In this document: in pieces, positions 34,741 to 43,196 of the stretch | How positions within the stretch are numbered: the stretch's first letter is position 1 | Layout: each line of letters starts with the position of its first letter | NCBI GenBank assembly: GCA_022819745.1 | Contig: JAJEGS010000056.1 | Location: 62,001-126,000, forward strand | Direction: 5' to 3' | Length of the DNA stretch: 64,000 bases | Origin: Candidatus Latescibacterota bacterium | GTDB lineage: Bacteria; Latescibacterota; UBA2968; UBA8231 | Position numbers and translations under genes: made by a program | The notes under the pieces: generated by a model | What the model saw: the letters and a program-made list of their open reading frames with translations, nothing else | Databases searched by the model: none | Told to the model about the DNA's origin: nothing

Positions 34741-34770
34741 TGTGCTCATCTGCGTTCATCTGCGGATACC
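34741..34770 (-). repeat. Dispersed repeat copy A
   Basis: The minus strand reads GGTATCCGCAGATGAACG followed by CAGATGAGCACA. Its first 17 bases after the initial G match copy B at 41212. It lies in the gap between the NhaC-like and SSS genes. Confidence 0.5.
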
Positions 34771-34797
34771 TTGCTACCGGAGTTTTCAGCCAGCTTC

Positions 34798-36672
34798 TTA
34801 GTCGTCTTGCGGCGCAGCTTCGACCTCGCTGGTGGGGACGGTGGACATTTCCAGCTTAAAGGCCAGCAAATACATCATAAAACAGCCGATGATCCACCAG
34901 GCGATCTGCCATATCCACAGCGAGGGAATCCCCAAGGGCCAATGGGCGGGGTCGGTCTGATTGCCGAGGACGGCAAAGGGGCCGATGGCACAGAGGAACC
35001 AGACGATCGTCAAAATCCAGACCGGCGTTTTCCACTTCCTTTTGGCCGCAGGCAGGGCCGTGTGTTCTTTGAGGAAGTGGTGGTAGCGATCGCGGTGGGC
35101 CAGGTGGTTGGCTTCCTTGGGCTGGGTGAACAAACTGACGATGACGACCATGCCCATATTAAAGAGGATACCCCAACCGGCGCTGTGGAGTGTGAGCGGA
35201 TAGCGGCCAATGCCGATGAGGCCGCCTAACTCGGTTATATAGGTGAAGGTAACGGCGATGAGTCCAGCGATGAGTCCGGCGACGATGGCCTTGGGGGTGA
35301 AGAAGCGGATGTAGCAGATGCCTAAAAGCGCCGGCCACATCTGGAATCCATAGGAAACAGCCAGTCCCCCGAGCAGGACGAGCAGGTCGCCGGAAGCTAG
35401 TCCGACTAGCAGGGCTAGGCTGACGACGACCGCCACAGTCAAGCGACCGACAAAGACTTGGGCCGAATGCGATGCTTCTTTATTGAAGAAATGGCGGTAG
35501 AGGTCGCGGGTGATAATGCCACTGGCCGTGGACATATAGGCGGCCCCGGTCGATTGCATCGCGGCTAGTGCGCAAACGGCCAAAAGCCCCAAGAGAAAGG
35601 GAAAGCTGCCGGCTAAGGTGTCGATTAGGTAGGGAACCAAGTGGTCGGATGCGGGCAGGCCGAGGGGTTTAGTCCCTGGGATCAGTTCCATATCGAGCAG
35701 CCGGACGCCCAGCCCTTGGAAGGCGGTGAAAAAGAACAAGATGCCGCCGATGACCAGCGAAGAGGCGAAAACCTGTTGCCAGGGAAAAGGCCGAGGGTCG
35801 CGGTTGGCAAAAGCCCACATCGAAAAGGCCGGAGCCGACTGGATGCCCATCAAGGCGAACATATAGGTCAGGATCATCAAGCCGGTCCAAGGCCCGCCTT
35901 GGGCGTCGAAAAACAGGGTGCCGACTCGTTCGAAAAAGGAGTCTGACTCCGGCCGGGTCGGAATGGCGACCATATCGGGTTTTTGCTGGGCGAGGCCGAC
36001 CAGCCCCCCCTTGAAAGCCGTCCAGCCGCCGACCAAGTCGAGGGCAATAAAGCCGAGGACGACGATGCCAAACGCCAAGAGGATGCACTGGGCGCAGTCC
36101 ACGTAGGCGACCGAGCGCAACCCGCCGGATGCTACGTAGATAAAGACGATGACCGAAAGCACAATCGCCCCACCTTCGACCGAGTGGATGAAGGTGCCCT
36201 CCAGCGGCGTGCCAGTCGTCAGACGATTGAAAAGCAGTCCCGATGCCTTGAGCTGGATGCCGAGATAGGGTACGCTGAAGACGAGCGCGACGATGACGGT
36301 GAGGAAACGCATCGCATCCGTGCGATAGTAGTCGCTGAACATCTCGCCCGGCGTGATATAGCCAAAACGCTGGCCCAAAAGCCACTGGCGCTTGAGGAAC
36401 AACACCCCGGTGAAGGGGATGGTGATGGCGTAGAAGGAGGCAAAGGCGTAGGGCAGGCCGACGTTGTAGATGGTGCCGGGGTGGCCGACAAAGGTCCAGC
36501 CGCTAAAGGAGGTGGCGGTGGCGGCCAGCACGAAGACCCACAGGCCGATACCGCGGCCGGCGATAAAGTAATCCGAGGCCGTCTTAGCCCGACGGGCACC
36601 TTTGACGCCCCAGAAGATGCAGTACGACCAGTAGCCGACGGTAAAGAGCAGTAGCCAGACCAGCTTTTCCAT
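34798..36672 (-). CDS. Sodium:solute symporter (SSS family)
   Basis: A 624-residue transporter with about 13 transmembrane helices. The N-terminal TASDYFIAGRGIGLWVFVLA and ATATSFSGWTFVGHPG match the SSS family sodium-site region, and DLYRHFFNKEAS with STASGIITRDLYR is the conserved middle-loop motif. It couples sodium entry to uptake of an unknown solute. It follows the tandem NTF2-like gene by 3 bp, so both are probably in one transcript. The C-terminus is a short soluble tail ending APQDD. Confidence 0.88.
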   Translation of the reverse strand: MEKLVWLLLFTVGYWSYCIFWGVKGARRAKTASDYFIAGRGIGLWVFVLAATATSFSGWTFVGHPGTIYNVGLPYAFASFYAITIPFTGVLFLKRQWLLGQRFGYITPGEMFSDYYRTDAMRFLTVIVALVFSVPYLGIQLKASGLLFNRLTTGTPLEGTFIHSVEGGAIVLSVIVFIYVASGGLRSVAYVDCAQCILLAFGIVVLGFIALDLVGGWTAFKGGLVGLAQQKPDMVAIPTRPESDSFFERVGTLFFDAQGGPWTGLMILTYMFALMGIQSAPAFSMWAFANRDPRPFPWQQVFASSLVIGGILFFFTAFQGLGVRLLDMELIPGTKPLGLPASDHLVPYLIDTLAGSFPFLLGLLAVCALAAMQSTGAAYMSTASGIITRDLYRHFFNKEASHSAQVFVGRLTVAVVVSLALLVGLASGDLLVLLGGLAVSYGFQMWPALLGICYIRFFTPKAIVAGLIAGLIAVTFTYITELGGLIGIGRYPLTLHSAGWGILFNMGMVVIVSLFTQPKEANHLAHRDRYHHFLKEHTALPAAKRKWKTPVWILTIVWFLCAIGPFAVLGNQTDPAHWPLGIPSLWIWQIAWWIIGCFMMYLLAFKLEMSTVPTSEVEAAPQDD

Positions 36673-36675
36673 GAG

Positions 36676-37590
36676 TTAATCGGAAAGTTCCAGCCCCAAG
36701 TTGAAGATCATGTTGGTGACTTTCCACGAGCCGGAGCGGCGGCTCAACGTCCAGAACACGTAGCGTTCCTGGTGGTGTTTGGCTGGTCCTTTGACGTGCT
36801 CGACGGCCACGTTTTCGCGCGTGACGGCCAATGCTTCGTCGCCGGCAGGGCCTATAGCTGTGTGGAGTACTTTGCGGTCGAGGTCGTACTGCACATAGGG
36901 CAGCCGCTTGTCGAGCCACTTTTCCAGTTCCTCGCTGCCGCTGAAGGCGATTTTGTAGGAGGCTGGCTTGAAAGTGCCCAAGGCTTCGTAGCCAGTGAAG
37001 TTGGCGTCGAAGAAGCCGAGGATGCCGCTGCCGGCTTCCCACGCTTGGCTTTCGCGCTGCAACAGTTCGGCTATCTCGCCGTTGGCGGGTGTGCCCGCCG
37101 CGGGCAAGAGCGTGTCGCCCAAATCCGCGACCATGCCCGTAGCCAGCCAGTCGTCCTCTTCCTTGAGAAAGGTCCAAAAGCGGTGGACGACAACCGGCGT
37201 GGGCTCGCTGGTCTGGCGATCGACGACGCGCCCGGAGTCCACGCTGGTGGCAATGGCGTGGGTTGTGCGCACTGCGATAAAGGGAACCGTGCGCGTGACC
37301 TCATAGCGTTGGACACTGAGATCCTCCGCTAGCTGGCTGGCGAACGCATCGCGGCTTTCGTGCAGGACTGTCCAGGCGCGAGGGTCGCCGTTGGCGTGGC
37401 CCTCATAGGCGACGAAGCGCGAGTGGTACGCCTTGAGGGCTAGCTCGGTATCGGCGCGGCGATATCCGGAGATGTCGTTGGCGAGGGCTTGGCGGATGAG
37501 GAGGGTCTCGGGCGTTTCGCCGGCGCGACTAGGCGCAGCAAACGGCGGCAGGGCCAAGAGAACGAACAACAGGAAGATTGCATTTTGCAT
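36676..37590 (-). CDS. Secreted protein with two NTF2/SnoaL-like domains
   Basis: A 304-residue exported protein with a signal peptide (MQNAIFLLFVLLALPPFAAP then SRA). It contains two DUF4440/SnoaL-like alpha+beta cone domains in tandem (residues ~28-165 and ~170-300); both open with helices followed by acidic beta strands, and both end in a F-W-T-[FL] strand (RFWTFLKEEDDWLATGM and YVFWTLSRRSGSWKVTNMI). Such domains bind small molecules or have enzyme activity; none can be assigned. Located just upstream of the symporter gene, so it may bind or process the same solute. Confidence 0.7.
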   Translation of the reverse strand: MQNAIFLLFVLLALPPFAAPSRAGETPETLLIRQALANDISGYRRADTELALKAYHSRFVAYEGHANGDPRAWTVLHESRDAFASQLAEDLSVQRYEVTRTVPFIAVRTTHAIATSVDSGRVVDRQTSEPTPVVVHRFWTFLKEEDDWLATGMVADLGDTLLPAAGTPANGEIAELLQRESQAWEAGSGILGFFDANFTGYEALGTFKPASYKIAFSGSEELEKWLDKRLPYVQYDLDRKVLHTAIGPAGDEALAVTRENVAVEHVKGPAKHHQERYVFWTLSRRSGSWKVTNMIFNLGLELSD

Positions 37591-37611
37591 GGCGCGAAAA
37601 GGGGGTTAGGG

Positions 37612-38826
37612 TCAACTCGGTCCGAGCTGACCTAAGGCCCACTCGGCGTAGTAGGAAACGGTGGCGTCGCTGTCGTGGCGCAATTTTTCGAGTTGGGCGC
37701 GGCTTTGATCACCGCCGATGTGGCCGAGGGCAATGGCTGCATTGGCACGCACGTCGGCAACCTCGTCCGCGGTGGCTGTGAGCAGGGCGCTGAGGGCGGA
37801 TTGCACGCGCGCTTGACCCAAGACCTGCGCCGCGCCCGCGCGGGAGAGCGGATCCTCATCGCTGAGGGCGGCTATGAGTTGGGCTTCGACTGCGCCGGAT
37901 TGTTGTTGGACATTGGTGAGAAACTTGACGGCATTGGCGCGGAGGATGGAGTCGGTGTTGCGCAGGGCCTCAAAGAGGAATTCAATGCCTTGGCTGCGCC
38001 CCATGGTGGCTAGGGCGGCAGCCGTGCTGAAGCGCACCTGATTGCTGGGATCTTCCAGCAGGTCGGCTAGGGCGGCGGCTGTGGTCTCGTCTCCTATGTA
38101 GCCGAGGGCTTGCGCAGCGCGCTGGCGGTGGCCTGGCTCTTCGGCCTCCAACTGGGCGATGAGTTGGTCTTTGACCTTGGTTATTACTGAGCGCAGCGCG
38201 GCTTGGTGAGGACCAGCGCGACTGCTCAGTTCCACGAGCAGTGGGACGCCGAAGTAGCCGGATTCCTCTAGCCCTTGCAGGGCGGTTTGGGCCAATTCGG
38301 GGTCGCTGCTGGCTAGGGCTGCTTCGATTTCACTGGTGCCGAGTTCGTCGTCCATCTTGAGCAGGGCAATGGCCGCGTGGATGCGGATGATAGGGTCGTC
38401 GTCGTCGAGCTGGACTTTGGCTGCATCCACGCCCGCTTGAACGTAGCCGACTTGGCCCATGGCCCACAGGCAGGCGATGCGCTCGCGGTCCGTGTAAGCG
38501 ATGGTGATCCGGTCCTTGAGCGCGGCCGTGGCTCCGCGCGGCTTGATGTGGCCGAGGGCTAGGGCGCAGCCGATGCGGAGCTTTTCCTGTTCGTCGCGGA
38601 ACTCGCGGTAGTTCTCGCCGAGGTACAAGTCGGGATTGAGGCGGGCGATGAGTTGGCGGGCGGCTGGCCGACCAATGGCGGCCAATTCGTCGATGGATTG
38701 CTGATAGGCCGGCGAATCCACCGGGTTGGCGGCCATCTGTTCTAGGAGTTCGACGACCTGCTCTTCGGTGGTGCTACAGGCGCTGAGGCCCAGTAGAAGC
38801 AGACAGGTTAGGCGCTTGGCGATCAT
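37612..38826 (-). CDS. HEAT-repeat lipoprotein
   Basis: A 404-residue lipoprotein: signal with lipobox LGLSAC (Cys at residue 17). The rest is a run of about ten HEAT-type repeats, each ~31 residues (RQRAAQALGYIGDETTAAAL, VRANAAIALGHIGGD). These form a superhelical binding surface; no catalytic residues. It probably sits in the periplasm anchored to a membrane. It precedes the NTF2-like gene by 21 bp and may be cotranscribed with it. Confidence 0.85.
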   Translation of the reverse strand: MIAKRLTCLLLLGLSACSTTEEQVVELLEQMAANPVDSPAYQQSIDELAAIGRPAARQLIARLNPDLYLGENYREFRDEQEKLRIGCALALGHIKPRGATAALKDRITIAYTDRERIACLWAMGQVGYVQAGVDAAKVQLDDDDPIIRIHAAIALLKMDDELGTSEIEAALASSDPELAQTALQGLEESGYFGVPLLVELSSRAGPHQAALRSVITKVKDQLIAQLEAEEPGHRQRAAQALGYIGDETTAAALADLLEDPSNQVRFSTAAALATMGRSQGIEFLFEALRNTDSILRANAVKFLTNVQQQSGAVEAQLIAALSDEDPLSRAGAAQVLGQARVQSALSALLTATADEVADVRANAAIALGHIGGDQSRAQLEKLRHDSDATVSYYAEWALGQLGPS

Positions 38827-38886
38827 AGTCTATGGCGGGTTAGAGGTGGCAGAATGCGGATAAGGTAAGCCGTGAGACTCCATAAA

Positions 38887-41136
38887 TCAATTCTTGGGTG
38901 CTGCATCTGCATCGCTTCCTTGCCGCTCTTCTGCCACGACGAATACCTGAGGCGTCGTCCAAGTCACCGCGCGGTTGGCTAAGCTCTGCTCAAATACCTT
39001 GCGTACCTGCCGCAGTTCGCCTTCGTCGAGATGCTGGGTCAGATGGTGGGCGTACGTGTGCCGCTTCTCGCCGCCGGGATTGAACCAATACGCGAGATGG
39101 CGCGGCTCGATGTGCCGCTGCGACTGGACTGCTTCCACCTGCACCTGTACCGCAGCAAAGCCCGCAGCCGCGAACATCTGTTCGAGATCCGCAACATCCC
39201 AGTTGACGCGCGGGTTGTCGGGCGCGGCGTAGATGGCCTCTTCGGCGGCGACGAGGTGCTCTCTTAGGTCGCCGAGCCGCTGTAAGTCGAGTAACTGGTA
39301 CAAACGCTGCGACCGGCGCGAGATGGTTTCGACCAAGCTGATGCGGCCCTGTGGGGCGAGGTAGCGATAGAGGGCCGCGATGACTTCGGCCTTGTGCGCT
39401 AGCGCGCCGAGGGCGTTGCGGCCTACGATGGCGTCAAAGAGGATGTCGGGGTTGTGGTCGGCGAGTTGGTCGGCGAGGGCGGCGAGCGGGCCTTGCAGTA
39501 CTTGGGGACGCTCGATTTCGGCTAGGTGCTCGGCGATTTCGTGCAGGGCTACGGCCGCGATCTTGTCGCTGGTATGCGCCCAGACGCCGCCTTCGGGCAC
39601 GCGCCGCAGGGCTTCCCACGTGAGCAGGCCCGTGCCGGCTTCCAAGTCTAGGACGAGGTGATGGCGCGCGAGCGCAAGCGGGGCGAAGAGGCGTTGGCGC
39701 TCGCGCTCTAGTTGGGTGCCAATGTCGCCACTGGCGCGTTTGAGCCATTGGTCGCGCGCTTGATCGGGTGGGGACAGGGACAGTATTTCAGCCGGGGCGG
39801 ACTCTGCTTCGCGCATAGCGGCGAGCTGTAGCTCGCGGCGTTGGCGAACGCGGTCGCCGATGTCTTTTTCTTGACCTTGGTCCGAGGGCTGGTAGAAGAC
39901 GCGGCCCTGCAGGCCGGCGGGCAGATACTGCTGGGCAACCCAGTGCTCGCGAAAGGCGTGGGGATAGAGATAGCCAGCGCCGTGGCCAAAGCCCTCGCTG
40001 TCGCGGCTGGCATCCTTGAGGTGATTGGGGACCTCGCCTTCGCGCTCTTTTTCCACGACTGCTAGCGCGTCGAAGAAAGCCATAGTCGAGTTGCTCTTGG
40101 GCGCGGTGGCCAAATACAAGGCGGCGTGGGCCAGTGGAAAGCGCCCCTCGGGCAGGCCGATGCGGTCGAAGGATTCAGCCGCGGCGATTACGACTTGGAG
40201 GGCGCGCTCGTCGGCGAGGCCGATGTCTTCGCTGGCGAAGATGAGCATGCGGCGGAAGAGGAAGCGCGGGTCTTCGCCGGCGTACACCATCCGCGCCAGC
40301 CAGTAGAGGGTGGCGTCTGGGTCTGAGCCGCGCATGGATTTGATGAAGGCGCTGATGGCGTCGAAGTGGTAGTCGCCCTCTTTGTCGTAGAGCAGGGCGC
40401 GTCGCTGGATGGACTCCTCAGCTACCGCTAGGTCAACGACGATACGCCCTTGGGTGTCTGGATCGGTGGTTTCGACCGCTAGCTCCAAGGCGTTGAGCAG
40501 GGCGCGGGCGTCGCCGTTGGCTACGTCGATCAGGTGGGCGCAGGCCTCGGGGTGCAGGGCGACGCGGAGATGGCCATAGCCGCGCTCGTCGGTGAGTGCC
40601 TGTTGGGCGATGTGCGCGAGGGCTTCGGAGTTAAGGCCCTGTAACTGAAAAACCCGGCTGCGCGAGAGCAGGGGACGATTGACCGAGAAGTAGGGATTTT
40701 CCGTGGTCGCGCCGATGAGGATGATGGTGCCGTTTTCAACCCAGGGCAGGAGCGCGTCTTGCTGGGCTTTATTGAAGCGGTGGACCTCGTCGATGAAGAG
40801 GATGGTTTTGCGGTTGTGCAGCTTGCGCAACTGGCCGGCCTCATCGACGGCTTGGCGAATGTCGGCGACCCCAGCTAAGACGGCGTTGATGGAGATAAAA
40901 TGGGCGCTGGTGGTGTGGGCAATGACCGCGGCGAGCGTGGTTTTGCCCGTGCCGGGCGGGCCGTAAAAAATCAGCGAGGAGAGTTGATCGGCCTCAATGG
41001 CGCGCCGCAGCAAGCGGCCCGGCCCGAGAATGTGGTCTTGGCCGACGTATTCGTCTAAGTTGCGCGGTCGCAGGCGAGCGGCTAGGGGTTGGTCCGCTGC
41101 TTGGCGATCCCGCAGTCCGGCGTCGAAAAGATCCAT
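38887..41136 (-). CDS. rarA: RarA/MgsA ATPase fused to methyltransferase-like domain
   Basis: A 749-residue fusion. Residues ~1-440 are the RarA replication-associated AAA+ ATPase (Walker [14 protein letters not shown] at 58-70, Walker [20 protein letters not shown], the tetramerisation C-domain with [20 protein letters not shown]). Residues ~480-740 resemble a class I SAM-dependent methyltransferase ([18 protein letters not shown]), though the glycine motif is weakened (E-A-G-T-G). Long RarA variants with such a C-terminal domain are known from several phyla. It acts at stalled replication forks; the second domain's target is unknown. A strong GGAGGT precedes the ATG. Confidence 0.85.
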   Translation of the reverse strand: MDLFDAGLRDRQAADQPLAARLRPRNLDEYVGQDHILGPGRLLRRAIEADQLSSLIFYGPPGTGKTTLAAVIAHTTSAHFISINAVLAGVADIRQAVDEAGQLRKLHNRKTILFIDEVHRFNKAQQDALLPWVENGTIILIGATTENPYFSVNRPLLSRSRVFQLQGLNSEALAHIAQQALTDERGYGHLRVALHPEACAHLIDVANGDARALLNALELAVETTDPDTQGRIVVDLAVAEESIQRRALLYDKEGDYHFDAISAFIKSMRGSDPDATLYWLARMVYAGEDPRFLFRRMLIFASEDIGLADERALQVVIAAAESFDRIGLPEGRFPLAHAALYLATAPKSNSTMAFFDALAVVEKEREGEVPNHLKDASRDSEGFGHGAGYLYPHAFREHWVAQQYLPAGLQGRVFYQPSDQGQEKDIGDRVRQRRELQLAAMREAESAPAEILSLSPPDQARDQWLKRASGDIGTQLERERQRLFAPLALARHHLVLDLEAGTGLLTWEALRRVPEGGVWAHTSDKIAAVALHEIAEHLAEIERPQVLQGPLAALADQLADHNPDILFDAIVGRNALGALAHKAEVIAALYRYLAPQGRISLVETISRRSQRLYQLLDLQRLGDLREHLVAAEEAIYAAPDNPRVNWDVADLEQMFAAAGFAAVQVQVEAVQSQRHIEPRHLAYWFNPGGEKRHTYAHHLTQHLDEGELRQVRKVFEQSLANRAVTWTTPQVFVVAEERQGSDADAAPKN

Positions 41137-41211
41137 GCTTTTACCTCCGGGGAAAGAAGGCGTGGACTAAGAACATAACGACTCAGTTGAACCGCGTGAA
41201 ACCCTAAGAAG

Positions 41212-41254
41212 CGTATCCGCAGATGAACTCAGATGGACGCAGATGGACGCAGAG
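41212..41254 (+). repeat. Dispersed repeat copy B with short tandem
   Basis: Starts GTATCCGCAGATGAAC, identical over 16 bases to copy A at 34741-34770 on the other strand, then contains two CAGATGGACG units. It lies in the gap between rarA and the dehydratase gene. The copies look like a short interspersed element. Confidence 0.5.
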
Positions 41255-41379
41255 GCGGGGTAAGGGGTACTTGGGGCACACTTGGTTTTTATACGACATC
41301 TAAAAGGGGTGGCTCATAGCGGCTAGGCTGTCTCTTCTTTATGTTTTCTGAGGACGCAATTTTACGCTGGAGAGACCAT

Positions 41380-42501
41380 GTGAAAATTACTCATTTAGAA
41401 TTACACTCGGTGGCGGCGTCGCACCGAGGCAATTGGATCTTCGTGCAAATTCACACCGACGCCGGGTTGAGCGGGCTGGGCGAAGCGAGCCAGAGTGGTA
41501 ACGATGGCTTGGTCGCGGCCGCGCTGGAGCAATTGGGACCGAGGTTGGTAGGCGTGGACCCGACTCAGGTAGAGGTGTTGTGGGAACAGATGGCGCGGGG
41601 GTCGGCGATTTTTTCGGGGGACACTGGCCGCGTCGGAGCCACGGCGCGCAGCGCGATCGACCAAGCGCTGTGGGATTTGGCTGGTAAGGCACTCGAGGTG
41701 CCGGCTTGGCGTCTATTGGGTGGCAAGCGGCGCGATTCCGTGCGCTTATACGCCAATCTCAATCGCGGCACCCGCGACCGCAGTCCACAGGGGTTTGCCG
41801 ATGCGGCGCGCCGAGCGGTCGATGCCGGCTTTGGTGCCGTCAAGAGCACGCCCTTTGACGAGGTGCATTGGCGGCGGATGGACCGCGGTGGAATCGAGCG
41901 CGACGCGGATAAAGGGCTCGCGCGGCTGGTGGCGACTCGAGAGGCCATTGGCGACGAAATCGAACTGCTGGTGGATTGTCATCAGCGCTTTGACTTGGCC
42001 TTGGCTTTTAAGGTGGCCGAAAAGGTGCGGCCGCTCGATCTTTACTGGTTTGAGGAGCCGGTGCCGCGCGACCAAGTCGATGCGCTGCGCCAGTTGCGGC
42101 TGCACTCGGGTCAGACCATTGCCGGTGGTGAGGCGCTCGTCGGCCGCGAGGGTTTTTGGCCCTACATTGCCCAAGGAGCAGTGGATGTGCTGATGCCGGA
42201 TGTCAAACACGCTGGCGGCATTACCGAATGTCGGCGCATTGCCGCATTGGCCGAAATAGCGCAGATGCCGATTGCGCCCCACAGCCCGGCTGGTCCGGTA
42301 TCGACGATGGCTGGGGTGCATTTGGCGGCGACGGTTGCCAACTTCACGGTGCTCGAATATGCGTTTGGCGAGGTGGATTGGCGCGGCGAGTTGGTGCGTC
42401 CGGCAGAAACCATAATAGACGGCCACATTCAGGTGCCGGACGCGCCCGGCTTGGGGATTGAACTCAACGAAGCGGTGCTTATGGCGCACCAGGTGCAATA
42501 A
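41380..42501 (+). CDS. Mandelate-racemase-family sugar-acid dehydratase, galactonate dehydratase-like
   Basis: A 373-residue enolase-superfamily enzyme. Metal ligands are Asp in LLVDCHQRF, Glu in WFEEPVPRD and Glu in IAGGEALVG; the D-x-H after the first ligand and the PHSPAGPVS loop fit the galactonate/sugar-acid dehydratase subgroup with His bases. It would remove water from an aldonic acid. GTG 41380 is chosen because family members begin MKIT and GGAGA lies 6 nt upstream; ATG 41341 is the alternative, adding 13 residues. The stop abuts the ribB start with no gap. Confidence 0.85.
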   Translation: MKITHLELHSVAASHRGNWIFVQIHTDAGLSGLGEASQSGNDGLVAAALEQLGPRLVGVDPTQVEVLWEQMARGSAIFSGDTGRVGATARSAIDQALWDLAGKALEVPAWRLLGGKRRDSVRLYANLNRGTRDRSPQGFADAARRAVDAGFGAVKSTPFDEVHWRRMDRGGIERDADKGLARLVATREAIGDEIELLVDCHQRFDLALAFKVAEKVRPLDLYWFEEPVPRDQVDALRQLRLHSGQTIAGGEALVGREGFWPYIAQGAVDVLMPDVKHAGGITECRRIAALAEIAQMPIAPHSPAGPVSTMAGVHLAATVANFTVLEYAFGEVDWRGELVRPAETIIDGHIQVPDAPGLGIELNEAVLMAHQVQ

Positions 42502-43107
42502 ATGTTCTGCCAGCTAGATGAAGCGATCGCGGACTTTCGCGCGGGGAAGTTTTTGGTCTTAGTCGATGCGCAGGAGCGCGAAGACGAAGGCGATCTGATC
42601 TTAGCGGCTGAGCGCGTTTCTACCGTCAAGATAAATCGGATGTTGCAAGAGGCGCGCGGTCTGCTGCACTTGGCCACGACCGAGGCTCATCTAGCGCGGC
42701 TCGGCGTGGGGTTGATCGAGCCGCACAATGCCGATTGGACGACCCCGCGCTTCGGCCTGCCCTTTGATGCACGCGAGGGGATTGAAACCGGCGTTTCGGC
42801 TGCCGATCGCGCCACGTCCATTCAGCGCGCCCTCGACCCGGATACCGGCCCGGCGGACATCGTCATTCCCGGGCACGTATTTCCCTTGGCCGCTCGCCCG
42901 GAGGGTTTGCTCAGCCGCCAAGGGCACACCGAAGGTGCAGTAGAGCTAGCTCGCCAAGCCGGGCTTTTTCCGGCGGCTGTCATGTCCGAGGTTATGACCG
43001 CGGATGGCACCATGGCCAAAGGCCAGCAGCTCGTGGACTTTGCCGCTAGCTTCGGTTGCCGCTTAATCGACGTGGAGCAACTCCACCAAGCCGTGCTGGG
43101 TGGGTGA
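42502..43107 (+). CDS. ribB: 3,4-dihydroxy-2-butanone 4-phosphate synthase
   Basis: A 201-residue stand-alone DHBP synthase that makes the four-carbon unit of riboflavin from ribulose 5-phosphate. The acidic metal-binding motif REDEGDLI, the LSRQGHTEGAVELARQAGL segment and SEVMTADGTMAKG are all present. Length matches the single-domain form without the GTP cyclohydrolase II half. The ATG directly follows the dehydratase TAA, implying translational coupling. No FMN-riboswitch-like element is visible, as the gene has no leader of its own. Confidence 0.93.
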   Translation: MFCQLDEAIADFRAGKFLVLVDAQEREDEGDLILAAERVSTVKINRMLQEARGLLHLATTEAHLARLGVGLIEPHNADWTTPRFGLPFDAREGIETGVSAADRATSIQRALDPDTGPADIVIPGHVFPLAARPEGLLSRQGHTEGAVELARQAGLFPAAVMSEVMTADGTMAKGQQLVDFAASFGCRLIDVEQLHQAVLGG

Positions 43108-43196
43108 TGTAGGGGCAACTGGCGCTAGGGGCTAGGCGTTATACCTGCAAGAATCCATCTATCCCAATGTCCCCTTATCTCTCCTTCGAGGCCCCC

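Noticed and set aside
41746..42498. 250-codon minus-strand frame opposite the dehydratase gene
   Set aside because: The plus strand carries all enolase-superfamily metal ligands; the other frame shows no motif.
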